The position numbers were made by a program, and so were the translations under genes. The notes under the pieces were generated by a model that was not told where the DNA came from, made no database searches, and saw nothing but the letters and a program-made list of their open reading frames with translations. A stretch of 64,000 bases of DNA from Anaerolineae bacterium (GTDB taxonomy: Bacteria; Chloroflexota; Anaerolineae; Aggregatilineales; Phototrophicaceae), in assembly GCA_022843745.1 (NCBI GenBank), contig JALHNB010000001.1, forward strand, positions 152,019 through 216,018, in the 5' to 3' direction. Shown one piece after another: positions 1 to 9,858 of this stretch; position 1 is the first letter of the stretch, and each line of letters starts with the position of its first letter.

Positions 1-584
1 AGATGTTGAGCGCAGCTTATCAGGCGATCAAGGGCGCGAACTCCAACGTCCTGGTTATCAGTGGTGCGCCTGCTCCAACCGGCTTCTTTGGCGGTGGCTG
101 CACGGGCAATGGCTGCGATGACGACGCGTTTATCCGAGGTATGGCGGCGAACGGTGCAGCCAACTTTATGGACTGCGTAGGCATTCACTATAACGAAGGT
201 ATTCTCAACCCAGACGCGACCAGCGGCGATCCGCGCGGCAACAGCGGCCATTACACGCGCTACTACCAGACAATGGTGAATCTGTATGCCAGTGTATTCC
301 CCGGCAAACCGCTGTGCTTTACTGAACTCGGTTATCTCTCGCCAGAAGGTTACAGCCCGCTACCCGGTGGCTTTAGCTGGGCAGCCAATGTGACAGCACA
401 GGATCAGGCCGAATGGCTGTCTCGCGCGACAGTGCTATCGCGACAAGGTGGTCGTGTGCGTTTGATGATTATCTGGAATGTCAATTCCACGACCTACGGC
501 GCAGACCCGCAAGCCGGTTATGCGATCATCCGTCCGAACGGCACATGCCTCGCCTGCAATACTCTCAGCGCGGCTATGCAGTAG
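1..584 (+). CDS. Secreted glycoside-hydrolase-like protein, 3' part only
   Basis: The window opens inside this gene. The frame is open from the first bases, so the ATG at 3 is probably internal. About 193 residues are visible. They look like the second half of a TIM-barrel glycosidase of the clan-A type: a CVGIHYNEG strand end with His/Tyr/Asn, then CFTELGYLSPEG, where the Glu after a hydrophobic strand fits a clan-A catalytic nucleophile, and a final strand with IIWNVNS. Paired cysteines (GCTGNGC, CLAC) suggest an exported protein. A GH39/GH5-like or arabinogalactanase-like enzyme is possible; the substrate cannot be told. It converges on the SWIM gene, with a strong hairpin between the two stops. 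Confidence 0.5.
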   Translation, partial: MLSAAYQAIKGANSNVLVISGAPAPTGFFGGGCTGNGCDDDAFIRGMAANGAANFMDCVGIHYNEGILNPDATSGDPRGNSGHYTRYYQTMVNLYASVFPGKPLCFTELGYLSPEGYSPLPGGFSWAANVTAQDQAEWLSRATVLSRQGGRVRLMIIWNVNSTTYGADPQAGYAIIRPNGTCLACNTLSAAMQ

Positions 585-601
585 AAATTTGAACCAAGTG
601 T

Positions 602-627
602 CCCCTCCCCATTGCGATGGGGAGGGG
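602..627. terminator. Hairpin between convergent genes
   Basis: A perfect 11-bp inverted repeat (CCCCTCCCCAT, loop TGCG, ATGGGGAGGGG) lies between the stops of the glycosidase (584) and the SWIM gene (650). It is GC-rich and symmetric, so it could end transcripts from both sides, although no clear T-run follows. It resembles the 49-bp hairpin repeats at 25943 and 49817, which occupy the same kind of convergent junction. Confidence 0.5.
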
Positions 628-649
628 AGTAAGGGGTGGGGATTTGGCA

Positions 650-2623
650 TTAATCCGTAAAATCTTCCTGCGCGAAACGGGCCAACGCCAGCATATCCAG
701 AATCAATGATGCGGCGCTGCGCCAGTCCCAGTCCAGGCGATGCTGCTTTTGCGTCAGAATATCGGCAATAGAGGTAATAGGCTCGACCAAACGTACAAAC
801 CCCAGCGCATGACCTTCCTGCGCCAACCGCTGCCATTGTTCGGCTGTCCGTCCGCTGGTACGCTGCAAGCCATTCAGCAAAATCTCGCTCAATGCAACCA
901 TCACCTGCTTCGGATAATAAATCAGCGGATCGTTTGAATGCTGCTCGTCCATCAGCGTTGATGGTGGCAGGGCGTTCATTTCAGCTTCACGGCGCTGAAT
1001 CCAGGGCTGCATGAGATAGCGTTTGCCTTCATTTTCGAATACCAGCGATAGCGGCGCGAGTATCCCGCCGGGTCGCACACTTCCACAGACGAATTTCAGC
1101 GCACGATTTTGCAAATGCCACAATAGCGCATCCACACCCTCGCTCCCGCGCGAGGTGTAGGGGTGAATCATCAGTGTTGCCCCGCCTTCATGGTCGGTCA
1201 GTTGCGCGACAACGGCCTGATTAAAGGGGTCAAAAATCGCGTTTTCGACACTTTTGACGGCGCAAACCTGCAAATCTTCACCGACTCGACGGGGACGCAG
1301 TGTGGCAGGTGGTTGGGCGGCACGGCGGGCGCGGATTTCAGCAAAGCTGTCTGCCAGCAGGGGCGCTTTGAGTGCTTCCCAATTCAAGGGCTGTGCGATG
1401 ACGCTGGACGACGCGCGGCCCGTCACAAAAACTGACTCGGCGGTGCGCTTGCCGCCTTTGACGAGAAGCTGCTGCGCTCCCAACGCGCCAAATGAGGTAT
1501 CCCGCATCAGCGTCGAGCGTCCAAGCTGCCAGAACGCTAACGATTCCTGGTTATCCTTTGCCTCAAACTCGCGCTGGATGGCGACAATTTGCCCACTGTC
1601 AGTATCCTGAAGATAAACAGAAAGTCGTGTCGCGCCTTTCAGCGGCTCAACCACACATCCCAGGCCGATCATGCGGCTGGTGCTGATATTCGTGGCGACA
1701 TCGGCGGTGCTGCCCCGCACGAACAGGCCGGGAACGGCTCCTGTCGGCTGGCGAACAGCGCGGATGCGAATCAAGAGTTCACCGATGAGCGCGGCGGTAT
1801 GAACAGCCGAAAATCGAGCATCCTGCGCCGCATAACGGTCATATTCCTGTGCGATTTCGTCCAGAATTTCGGCGTGCCAGATGAGCGCCGAATCACGGCA
1901 TTGACCCGCAAGCTGACGCAAACGACCAATCGCCAGCGATGATGCCCCGGCGAATCCGATTTCAAAAAGATCATGGAGGCCATTTTCGAGCGCATCCAGC
2001 AGTGCCAGCGGCGGCGTAAACTGCTCATGCCCGGTTTCGATCAGACCAGCCTCGCCGTTAAGCAGCCGGAATGCCCACACAGCCAGCGCCACATGACTGC
2101 ACGGTGCGGGTTCGCTACAGTCGCAGGCGGTATAGCGTGGATCGCCGGGAACGAGAAAACGCACGCTACACGACAGTGTATGGATACGTGCCAGCGGCTT
2201 GACCCCGCGCACGAGTTCAAAAATGTGATTGTCCTCAAACTGTTTGCGCAAGCGGTTAAAAACGGATTTGGTGTAATGTGTGGCTAAAATTTCGTCGGTG
2301 ATGTCACCCGGATTCCAGGGTTCGGGCGCTGCCTGTGGCTGTTCCTCAGTGGATCGAATCTGATAAAGCAGCACCGATTGCACCAGATGGCGGCAGACTC
2401 CCGCTGCTGGACAGGTGCATTGGCTGTCAGGCAGTGTTGCGTCGTGCGGCAGTGTGCAGGTAATCCCTTCCGGCCATACCACCGTGACCGTGCCATCAGC
2501 GGATTCGGCAATTTCCGCATCAAGTTTGCCTTCTTCGAGTTCACGCTGGGCGCGTTTAACCACGCCACGATTGCTGAAGGTCGCGAGGTCATCGGGAGTC
2601 AGGCTTAACAAGTCTGGGCGCAT
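650..2623 (-). CDS. SWIM zinc-finger protein with two SWIM motifs
   Basis: A 657-residue protein and the last gene of the DUF4132-MoxR-DUF5682-VWA-SWIM operon. It shows two SWIM-type zinc sites: C69-x-C71-x5-C77-x-H79 (CTCPAAGVCRH) and C167-x-C169-x5-C175-x-H177 (CDCSEPAPCSH). SWIM fingers bind nucleic acid or protein in many contexts, including MULE-type transposases and SWI2/SNF2 proteins. The remaining ~480 residues hold no motif I recognise. The ATG at 2623 is preceded by AAAGAGAT, a ribosome site lying inside a four-copy repeat. SWIM proteins often travel with MoxR/VWA gene sets, so I infer a targeting or adaptor role in that system. No enzymatic motif is visible. Confidence 0.8.
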   Translation of the reverse strand: MRPDLLSLTPDDLATFSNRGVVKRAQRELEEGKLDAEIAESADGTVTVVWPEGITCTLPHDATLPDSQCTCPAAGVCRHLVQSVLLYQIRSTEEQPQAAPEPWNPGDITDEILATHYTKSVFNRLRKQFEDNHIFELVRGVKPLARIHTLSCSVRFLVPGDPRYTACDCSEPAPCSHVALAVWAFRLLNGEAGLIETGHEQFTPPLALLDALENGLHDLFEIGFAGASSLAIGRLRQLAGQCRDSALIWHAEILDEIAQEYDRYAAQDARFSAVHTAALIGELLIRIRAVRQPTGAVPGLFVRGSTADVATNISTSRMIGLGCVVEPLKGATRLSVYLQDTDSGQIVAIQREFEAKDNQESLAFWQLGRSTLMRDTSFGALGAQQLLVKGGKRTAESVFVTGRASSSVIAQPLNWEALKAPLLADSFAEIRARRAAQPPATLRPRRVGEDLQVCAVKSVENAIFDPFNQAVVAQLTDHEGGATLMIHPYTSRGSEGVDALLWHLQNRALKFVCGSVRPGGILAPLSLVFENEGKRYLMQPWIQRREAEMNALPPSTLMDEQHSNDPLIYYPKQVMVALSEILLNGLQRTSGRTAEQWQRLAQEGHALGFVRLVEPITSIADILTQKQHRLDWDWRSAASLILDMLALARFAQEDFTD

Positions 2624-2710
2624 ATCTCTTTACTTTCGGGTACTCACCGCTTTACTTTTGGGTACATATCTCTTTACTTTTTGGGCGACTCACTTTACTT
2701 TCTGGGCAAC
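2621..2710 (-). repeat. Four imperfect ~22-bp tandem copies at the VWA/SWIM junction
   Basis: On the plus strand CTTTACTTT followed by a G-run recurs four times, as two ~45-bp dimers starting at 2621 and 2665. Read on the gene strand, the first unit is the 3' end of the VWA gene itself (AQKVK-stop). The next unit repeats it in frame with the stop changed to Arg. The last unit supplies the AAAGAGATATG start region of the SWIM gene. An upstream copy gives a second AAAGAGATATG at 2667 opening a 7-codon ORF, MYPKVKR, that ends at 2644. Confidence 0.85.
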
Positions 2711-3832
2711 CCATTCGGCCAATTCACCAGGAGTCATCGCGCCGACATGTGCGCCGAGCTTGACCATTTGCGCTGCAACTTCACGGTTATAGGAGGGGTT
2801 GGCTTGACCATCAAGTGCCGCCAGACCGAGCAGTGTCACACCGCTGTCGCACAGGGCTTTGGTCGCATTGAACAGATTGTGCAGTGGAGCGCCCTCGTAA
2901 AAATCCGTAATCAAAACGACGATGGTTCGGCGCGGGTTATCGACCAGTGTTTGAGCATATCGCAATGCCTGCCCGATGTCCGTGCCGCCGCCAAGCTGAA
3001 CTTTCATCAGCGTCTCTACCGGATCGCTGCAATCGTGAGTCAGATCGACGACAGCCGTATCGAAAATCACCAGATGCGTCCGCAAACTCTGGATGCCCCA
3101 GAAAATCGACGCGGTGATCGCGGCATGAATCACGCTGTCCATCATGCTGCCGGATTCGTCCACGACGACGATAATCTGCCATTTATCGACATGCCGCCGG
3201 ATGCGCGAATTGAAATATGGCGTTTTGATAAACAGGCGCTTGCTTGGCGGGTCATAATTGGCGAGATTGCGGCGAATGGTCGTCTGCGGGTCGAAATTTT
3301 TGGCGATTTTGATGTACGAGCGCTGCTGGCGATTGATCGCGCCTGTAAACGGATTGCGAATTTCCGTCGCCAATTTTTTCATCAGTTCTTCGATCACGCG
3401 GCGCACTAGCTGCCGCGCCAGCCCCAGAACTTCCTGATTCATCAGGTGCTTGGTGCGCAAAACGGCCTTGAGCAGCGTTTGACTCGGCTGTGCGCGGCTG
3501 AGTAAATCGGCGTTCGTCACCATTTCTTCCAGGTGATAGCGTTCCAGCGCGTCTTTTTCCAGCCGTTCAATCGTGCGCTGTGGGAACAACTCGTGAACGG
3601 TGTTGATCCAATCCGGCACACTCAAGGCCGAGTCTTCCATGCCGCCTGTGCGGTCATCGCTGCGCACGTTGCGCCCCGCGCCGTACTCGCGCCCATACAG
3701 AAATTCCAGCGCCGCGTCACGCGCCTGTCCTTCGCCATCCAGTGCGCCACATGCACCCTCGGCATCTTTTCCCAGCACCAGCCGCCAGCGAACTTTGCGT
3801 TTCGTTTGGTCATCCATGTGCAACAATCCCAT
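2690..3832 (-). CDS. VWA-domain protein (CoxE-like), partner of the MoxR ATPase
   Basis: A 380-residue protein with a helical N-terminal half and a von Willebrand A domain from ~218. The metal-ion-dependent adhesion site is intact: DESGSM at 225-230, the Thr in GGGTDI at 284 and the Asp in LITD at 310. VWA proteins of this kind act as substrate adaptors of MoxR AAA+ ATPases, as known for the CoxD/CoxE and RavA/ViaA families. The reading frame overlaps the end of DUF5682. The ATG at 3832 has no good ribosome site, and an internal ATG at 3817 (MDDQTKRK) would give an 8-bp overlap, so the start is uncertain. The 3' end has been tandemly duplicated downstream. Confidence 0.88.
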   Translation of the reverse strand: MGLLHMDDQTKRKVRWRLVLGKDAEGACGALDGEGQARDAALEFLYGREYGAGRNVRSDDRTGGMEDSALSVPDWINTVHELFPQRTIERLEKDALERYHLEEMVTNADLLSRAQPSQTLLKAVLRTKHLMNQEVLGLARQLVRRVIEELMKKLATEIRNPFTGAINRQQRSYIKIAKNFDPQTTIRRNLANYDPPSKRLFIKTPYFNSRIRRHVDKWQIIVVVDESGSMMDSVIHAAITASIFWGIQSLRTHLVIFDTAVVDLTHDCSDPVETLMKVQLGGGTDIGQALRYAQTLVDNPRRTIVVLITDFYEGAPLHNLFNATKALCDSGVTLLGLAALDGQANPSYNREVAAQMVKLGAHVGAMTPGELAEWVAQKVK

Positions 3833-6053
3833 ATTTTTCGAGTGCTTTAAACAGTGCGTTTTCGAACGCCAGCACCCGCGCCGCCTGCTGGATATTCACT
3901 TCGAGTTCAGGGAGCGCATCGGCTGCATTCCCGAACAGTGTGCGCAGCAGATAATATTTTTCGCGCGGCAAGAAGAACGAAAATGCCAGCCGCAGCGAGG
4001 GCAGTGCCGCCAAAAATCCATCCTCATCATAGCGGAGGAGTGTGCTGTTAATTTGCCCGATGAGTGCGGCTTCCCGCTGGATAACTTCACGCGCCAGATA
4101 AAACAGCCCGGTCAGAAAATCGCCAAGCTGCTCCGGCTGCGTAAAGCTTTGCAGGTTGATTTGCATCCCACCAAGCGTCCATAAAATGCCAGTTGCCGCG
4201 CCGCGCATCAGAGGAGTCTGCTCAACATCACTTGCCGCACGCTGAAAGACATCCGCAAAATCCGCACGATCCATATTTAGCACCGGGGCGCAGCGCTCAA
4301 GCGTTTCTAACAGTGCGCGGATGCCGTCGAGGAGGGCTTTGTCCTGGCCTGTGATCGCGCCGAGCGTTTCCAGCAGCCACAGACTGCGCCGGAAAGCCGT
4401 CCGCAAAAGTTCGCCGACATCGGCGTGGCGCATCGTCCCCAACACCGCATCAAAACGATACAGATAGAGCAAATTGGTGAGCGCTTGCGAGGTCGTAAAA
4501 AAGCTGCCATCCTGCGTGATGAGCGCGGCGAGGCGGCTGTAAAATTCGGCAGCGGACTCTGGCAAGCCCATCAGCGCCGCATCGAGTAAAAGTCGCGAAG
4601 CCTGTGAAGCATCTGGTTGCTCGATTTGTGCGGCCTGTTCGTACAAACGTGCGCGGGAGGCATCTTCCAGTGTCGCGCCATAGATTGCCGCTTCGATACA
4701 CACGCCTTCAAATTCGGCACTCCAGACAATGCGCCAAGCTTCGACGATGCGCTCGTCGGTGATGTCGCTGGTGCTGGTGCGTGAGTAACCTGGTAGACCC
4801 AGAATGCGAACCTGATGCAAAACCCGACTGCGTTCTAGATCGTCGGTTTTGGCGAGATCGAGCCGGATGTCGCGCGGCTCGGTTTCTGGCTGCAAGCCAT
4901 AGGCCGCAAGCTGCTGTTGAAGCTGAATCACCAGCGAGGGGAGTGTTGTGCCTTCGGCGAGATGACCACGTGCGCTGCCCCGGAAAACTTCAAAAACCGC
5001 TTCGAGAAATGGATGTCTCAGATCAAATGCCAGTTCGTCTTTCACCAATGCGCTAATCACGCCATCAATCAGATCACGCCGCCAGACACGTGCATGACCG
5101 CGCAAAATGCCAAGTGTCTGGGCGCTGGTTTCGACTGCAATCAAATCCGCTGCACTCAGGCGCTGATTTTTTTCGCGTAAACGCTGTGCCACCCGCGCCA
5201 GCAGGCCGCGATAGGTGCCGGAATCCCAAATATGCTGGTAAAAGCCGGGATTCGGCATCCCGGATTCGTAGCCGCGCAAGCTGTCGAGCCGTTCATATGA
5301 GTAGGGTGTGAGGGCGATTCCGCGTTCCTGGGGTGGCGGTGGCATTTCCGGCATGGCACAGTCGCCGTTGGCAAGTCGCTCGTATAAACCGAGGCTGTGA
5401 AAGCCGCCCGTGACGACTAAAATTCTCCCATCAAACTCCTCCATCGCCGCGCGGATCATCGCCGCCATGTGCGCCTCGCGCCGCAGGTCAATTTCGCGGA
5501 TATGTGGTTCGCTCAGTCGCAAAGAGCCGCAAAAATAATGCCCGCGCTGTAAATATTCCCCGACGCTTAAATCGTTGATTTCAAATATCATATCCCAGGC
5601 ATCATCAAAATTTTCGACACCGAGTTCGCGGCACAGCATGGGGATATAGGGGCTGGTGCGGAGTTCACCATCGGCATAACGATGCGCGGCCTCGTTAGGA
5701 GCGGCCATGCCTCCCCAGGGGAGGTCGATAAATCGCACTTCCGCGCCAAGTTCGCGCCCGGTCTGGATCGCCTGCCATTCGGGGGAATAGACGCAAAATG
5801 GATAGAATGCGCCGCGCCGGATATTGCCTTCCAGCCGGACATAACTGTAAATCGCGATTGGCAGCGTGTGCGACAGCGATAATTCGCCCATTTGCGCGTT
5901 GAAATCCGATGGCCCTTCGATCAAAATCGCCGCCGGACGCATCGCCTGTGCCAGTTCACGCACCACCTGCGCACATGCCGGGCTGTGATGCCGCACCGGG
6001 ACAAACACAACCCGCGCATCAAGATCATAAATTTCGGGTGGGATAGCGGTCAT
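3810..6053 (-). CDS. DUF5682-family protein, ChaN/TraB-like putative hydrolase
   Basis: About 747 residues. The N-terminal ~300 residues carry RHHSP at 21-25, LIEGPSD at 44-50, RREAHM at 191-196 and VVTGGFHS at 213-220. This spacing of His, Glu, Arg and GxxH recalls the ChaN/EreA/TraB-Tiki superfamily, whose members include metal-dependent hydrolases and haem-binding proteins; the catalytic role here is inference. The rest is mostly helical and unassigned. The start is read as ATG at 6053, sharing one base with the MoxR stop (TGATG); a GTG at 6056 is the alternative. It sits between MoxR and VWA, an arrangement I know from other bacterial gene sets with a SWIM protein, suggesting one complex or pathway. 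Confidence 0.75.
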   Translation of the reverse strand: MTAIPPEIYDLDARVVFVPVRHHSPACAQVVRELAQAMRPAAILIEGPSDFNAQMGELSLSHTLPIAIYSYVRLEGNIRRGAFYPFCVYSPEWQAIQTGRELGAEVRFIDLPWGGMAAPNEAAHRYADGELRTSPYIPMLCRELGVENFDDAWDMIFEINDLSVGEYLQRGHYFCGSLRLSEPHIREIDLRREAHMAAMIRAAMEEFDGRILVVTGGFHSLGLYERLANGDCAMPEMPPPPQERGIALTPYSYERLDSLRGYESGMPNPGFYQHIWDSGTYRGLLARVAQRLREKNQRLSAADLIAVETSAQTLGILRGHARVWRRDLIDGVISALVKDELAFDLRHPFLEAVFEVFRGSARGHLAEGTTLPSLVIQLQQQLAAYGLQPETEPRDIRLDLAKTDDLERSRVLHQVRILGLPGYSRTSTSDITDERIVEAWRIVWSAEFEGVCIEAAIYGATLEDASRARLYEQAAQIEQPDASQASRLLLDAALMGLPESAAEFYSRLAALITQDGSFFTTSQALTNLLYLYRFDAVLGTMRHADVGELLRTAFRRSLWLLETLGAITGQDKALLDGIRALLETLERCAPVLNMDRADFADVFQRAASDVEQTPLMRGAATGILWTLGGMQINLQSFTQPEQLGDFLTGLFYLAREVIQREAALIGQINSTLLRYDEDGFLAALPSLRLAFSFFLPREKYYLLRTLFGNAADALPELEVNIQQAARVLAFENALFKALEKYGIVAHG

Positions 6054-7135
6054 CACAGCAAATGCCGCGCTTCGTAATAGGCTTTCCAGGATGAGCCGGA
6101 TTTTTCTTTGACGACATTGTTGAAATAATGGCGCAGCTTTTTGAGGTCATCCTCGGATTCTTTGATCGTCGAGCCGATTAAGCTCTGCACCAGCGTTTCC
6201 GGCGTGACGTGCTGTGTGCCGTAATAATAAGAGTGGATGCCTGCCGCGTAGCCAGCGGAGACAGCTTCAGCGGTACTCATCACTGTCGTCAGCGTCGAAA
6301 TCGCCTGACCATCGGCGGTTTGGCCGCGCCGCAGTTCGTGGAAAGTCGTCACCAGCAGTTCGGTCATATCTGGCGGCAGCGTGACCGGAACGCCCGCACG
6401 TTTGAGCAGCTTATCCGTTTCGCGCTGCACCAGTGCCATTTCTTGGTTCAAATCGGCAATGGGCTGCACAGTTTCGAAATTAAAGCGTCGTTTCAGCGCC
6501 GCGCTCATTTCGTTCACGCCCCGGTCACGGGTGTTGGCGGTGGCGATCAGATTAAAGCCCATGCGCGCGAAAAGCGTGCTGCCTTCGCCGGGGAGTTCCG
6601 GGATCGCCATCACGCGATCACTGAGAATCGACAGCAGCGTATCCTGAATTTCCAGTGGGCAGCGCGTGATTTCCTCAAAACGCACGACCTGCCCATTTTT
6701 CATGCCGTTGTAAAGCGGCGCAGGCACAAGTGAGCGTTCGCTGGGGCCTTCTGCCAGCAGCAGCGCGTAATTCCACGAATATTTAATGTTGTCCTCGGTG
6801 GTTCCGGCGCTGCCCTGGATGATCTGAGTCGAATCGCCGCTGATCGCCGTCGCCAGAAGTTCGCTCAAATAGCTTTTGGCCGTACCCGGTTCACCGATCA
6901 GCAGCAGGCCGCGATTGGTCGCCAGCGCCACGACACAGCGCTCGATCACGCTCCTTGCGCCGACGAATTTGGCCGAAATTTTGGCCTTTTCGTCGCCCAA
7001 CACGAATTTGACGACTGACTGCGGCGTTAAACGCCACCCCGCAGGCCTGGGTTTATCGGCATCGCTCGAGCGCAGCTTTTCGAGTTCCTCGGCGTATAAA
7101 ACTTCTGCTGCCGGACGCTGAATATTTTCGATCAT
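6053..7135 (-). CDS. MoxR-type AAA+ ATPase
   Basis: A 360-residue AAA+ ATPase of the MoxR class. Walker A is GEPGTAKS at 81-88. The Walker B segment reads [10 protein letters not shown] (151-160), where the usual Asp-Glu pair is Glu-Glu; the following TRCPLE matches the MoxR DExNR-x-P region. A sensor-1 segment is visible in [11 protein letters not shown]. MoxR ATPases act with VWA proteins as chaperone-like remodelling or activation machines. The gene overlaps both neighbours: its ATG shares ATGA with the end of DUF4132, and its stop overlaps the DUF5682 start. Translational coupling is therefore likely, implying set stoichiometry. Confidence 0.9.
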   Translation of the reverse strand: MIENIQRPAAEVLYAEELEKLRSSDADKPRPAGWRLTPQSVVKFVLGDEKAKISAKFVGARSVIERCVVALATNRGLLLIGEPGTAKSYLSELLATAISGDSTQIIQGSAGTTEDNIKYSWNYALLLAEGPSERSLVPAPLYNGMKNGQVVRFEEITRCPLEIQDTLLSILSDRVMAIPELPGEGSTLFARMGFNLIATANTRDRGVNEMSAALKRRFNFETVQPIADLNQEMALVQRETDKLLKRAGVPVTLPPDMTELLVTTFHELRRGQTADGQAISTLTTVMSTAEAVSAGYAAGIHSYYYGTQHVTPETLVQSLIGSTIKESEDDLKKLRHYFNNVVKEKSGSSWKAYYEARHLL

Positions 7136-9858
7136 TTTTCACCTCGATACGTCAGCACGAACAGATCGCGCAGGACTTCACTCATCACCACCGGGTCAAT
7201 CTCGCCCAATTTTATTTTTTGAGCTTTATGATCGTGGTATCCGATCTGGGTATGTACCCCGCGCAGAAAATAGCAGCGTTCAATATTCTGGTCATCCCAG
7301 CCGTCATAATAGCCTATCGGAATGCCGGGATATTCGATAAAGGCTGTCACATTATCGGAGTGGAATGGCTTCACATGCCCCATATAGATACCATTATCCA
7401 TCGGCGTACCGCGTATCCAGCCGAGTTTTTGCGTGATGCCCATCATCGGCAGGACTTGAATTTTGATCTCTGCAAATCGCGTGATTTCAAAAGCATCGCG
7501 TTCTTCCGGCAGCAGCGCATAGGTTTTCCGAGCCAACTGCGGAAAAGGCGGGATAATCTCATAATCGCCAAAAACCTCGCTCCATTTTGCCATGTCGTCG
7601 GGGCTCAAATGTAAAGGATGCGCCAGACCGATGCAATCGACATCGCCCAGCGTAAACGGGTCATCGTCGGAATTGGCGAAATCCTTTTCGTCGGTGATGC
7701 GGAAGGTCATTTTCAGCTTGCCGTCGCGGCTATAGCCGCCCCATAGTAAGCGCCGCGCAATATGGATCATCAGCGGGTGGTTGACGATGAAATTTTCAAA
7801 CTCATCCTGTGACCAGCGCCGCTTGCCCAGAAGGGCCTGTTCCAGCCTTCCACTCTGGACTTTGGCAACCTCACGCACCTGCTTTTTGATGAGCTTCCAT
7901 TCCAATACCGCTTGTTCCGCTAACTGTGTATCATCGGTTTTGATCGGCTTCGGTAAATTCGATTTGAGTTTTCCGGCTTCATCGCGAATCTGCGGCTTGA
8001 GGTCAGAATCAAGCGCGAAGGTGAATTTTCGTGCGCCAAAATCGAATATGCGCCGCCCATCGTCGTCCAGCCCACAGTCAGGGATAATGCGGTCATCCAA
8101 TTGATCTTTGGTCATGCCTCGTTCGGCAGCAATCACATCAATCGCCTTACGTGCCGCCTGTTTGATGGCGTTATACTGCGCTTTCTGGCCGATGCTGTTG
8201 ATCTGCATGAGCGCCGTGTCGCTGCCAATCGCGCGTAAGCAGTTCAAGCCCACCACTGCGCGTTGATGCTGCGATTCGCCCGGCCATTTGCGGATATAGG
8301 GCGCGAGTTGCAGCGCTGTGCCGTCGCCACCGAGCAAGCCAAGCGACAGCATCGCCCATTTTTCTTTGGAGGATGCACCGCGATTTTGCCAGAGTTCGAA
8401 CAGCCCCCAGGCAAAGCGATCCCGCACCGGAGCAGGGACATTCTGCTTGAGCGCCTTCACCAGCGGGTGTGGGCCTTCGAGTGTGCTGTGGCTCAATGCT
8501 GTCAGCACCGCCGCGCCCTGCTCGGTATTGAGCGCGTGTCCGTCAATGATGATTGGCGGCAGTTCAGTGATGTCCAACCACGCAGGCATTTTGAATTTTT
8601 TCCCGGTTTGTGCGGCGGCGATGCCATCTTTCAGCCAGCCGGGGGTATTTTCGGCTGTAAGCGCGGGCGGGGTGTCATCCACATAATCGAGAATTTCCGA
8701 TTTAAACTTTTCCTGCTGCGAAGGATCGAGTGTATCGTGTATGGCTTGCAACTCGGCCAGATGCCCTTTGGGTTTGAGGCCGCGCAAAAAATCACGCGCG
8801 TTATGGCTGTTTTTGCCACCGTTCAGGAAAAGCTGTGCTGCGCCACGTTCGGCGATGTCACGATGTTCGGCGTTCAACCACTTGATCGCGCCCATTGATA
8901 CGGAGCTGCCACGCTGTAACTCCAGCATGATCGGAACAGCCGCTTCGTCTTCGATCAGTGTCAAAACTTTGAATAATTTTTCGGCCTCCTGTTTAGTGCG
9001 GGCGTGTTCAATCGATTCCTGAAGCCAATCGAGCGCACGGGTTTCGGTATGTGCTAACCAGGCGATGGCATGGCGGGGGTTTATCAGGTAATGACCGATG
9101 CGCCGGGTATGCTGCTCAACCAGTTCCGGGTTGTCTAATCCAAAGATGACTTCAAGGCCACCCAAAGAATTATAAGTAGGATGAGGTGGAGCTTGACTGG
9201 GTATCGTCGCGATGATGGCTTCTAATTCATGCGAAAACCCACCTACCGCCGCCGCGAGATAAAAAACAGGCTGTGCGCCATAATAGCCGGGTGTCCACTG
9301 AGCATTTGCCAGCACAGGACGCACAATGTTGCGGACACGGCTGCGTTCGTCGGCGTTCAGATAGGGCATGACATAATCGTAAAAACCTTCGATCAGATGG
9401 GGATAAAGATAATAGCCGTATGGTGTCTGTATGAAGGAATCGCAGAGATATTCCGTCAACTCTTCAATCGAGAGCAGATTTGCCAGGATAATCACAATTT
9501 CTGATGGGAAGTTACGCAGATTTGTAATCGCAAGGATTGCCTCAACATCTTCCCAGCCTGCCGGGTCATCAAATGTCATCGCTGCCAGGCTATCCGCCAC
9601 TTTTTTGGGTTCATTCAACTGATAATTTTTAGGCGTAAGCGCTTCGCTGATCGCTGTCAGCCAAAAAAGCGCCTCCTGGTGGGTGATACTGATAGGAATC
9701 CGACCTAATTCTACCTGCCACCAGTTCCAATTGTGCTTGGCGTTACGAATGCGCTCGCATAGAGTCTGCTGGTCAAATGACCGGGGAGAAGGCCGAGGAA
9801 TTGGAGTGTAGTCGCGCCAAGTTGCCCAACACCAATCTTCAGGTTGCAGCCGTATCAT
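7132..9858 (-). CDS. DUF4132 (MolR-like) protein with HEAT-like repeats
   Basis: A 908-residue protein, first gene of the five-gene operon. The central part (roughly 150-620) is made of short helical repeats compatible with HEAT repeats. The C-terminal ~250 residues match DUF4132: [12 protein letters not shown], then a [16 protein letters not shown] segment, [11 protein letters not shown] and a closing IGYHDHKAQ region. DUF4132/MolR proteins have no settled biochemical role; they occur with WGR domains and with MoxR/VWA genes. The ATG at 9858 has a strong ribosome site (GAGGAGG, 6 bases upstream). I see no transmembrane segments, so a large cytoplasmic scaffold is likely. Confidence 0.8.
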   Translation of the reverse strand: MIRLQPEDWCWATWRDYTPIPRPSPRSFDQQTLCERIRNAKHNWNWWQVELGRIPISITHQEALFWLTAISEALTPKNYQLNEPKKVADSLAAMTFDDPAGWEDVEAILAITNLRNFPSEIVIILANLLSIEELTEYLCDSFIQTPYGYYLYPHLIEGFYDYVMPYLNADERSRVRNIVRPVLANAQWTPGYYGAQPVFYLAAAVGGFSHELEAIIATIPSQAPPHPTYNSLGGLEVIFGLDNPELVEQHTRRIGHYLINPRHAIAWLAHTETRALDWLQESIEHARTKQEAEKLFKVLTLIEDEAAVPIMLELQRGSSVSMGAIKWLNAEHRDIAERGAAQLFLNGGKNSHNARDFLRGLKPKGHLAELQAIHDTLDPSQQEKFKSEILDYVDDTPPALTAENTPGWLKDGIAAAQTGKKFKMPAWLDITELPPIIIDGHALNTEQGAAVLTALSHSTLEGPHPLVKALKQNVPAPVRDRFAWGLFELWQNRGASSKEKWAMLSLGLLGGDGTALQLAPYIRKWPGESQHQRAVVGLNCLRAIGSDTALMQINSIGQKAQYNAIKQAARKAIDVIAAERGMTKDQLDDRIIPDCGLDDDGRRIFDFGARKFTFALDSDLKPQIRDEAGKLKSNLPKPIKTDDTQLAEQAVLEWKLIKKQVREVAKVQSGRLEQALLGKRRWSQDEFENFIVNHPLMIHIARRLLWGGYSRDGKLKMTFRITDEKDFANSDDDPFTLGDVDCIGLAHPLHLSPDDMAKWSEVFGDYEIIPPFPQLARKTYALLPEERDAFEITRFAEIKIQVLPMMGITQKLGWIRGTPMDNGIYMGHVKPFHSDNVTAFIEYPGIPIGYYDGWDDQNIERCYFLRGVHTQIGYHDHKAQKIKLGEIDPVVMSEVLRDLFVLTYRGEK

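Noticed and set aside
2681-3409. 242-residue plus-strand ORF opposite the VWA gene
   Set aside because: Antisense to an intact VWA domain; its sequence is rich in Arg/His/Gln as expected from a shadow.
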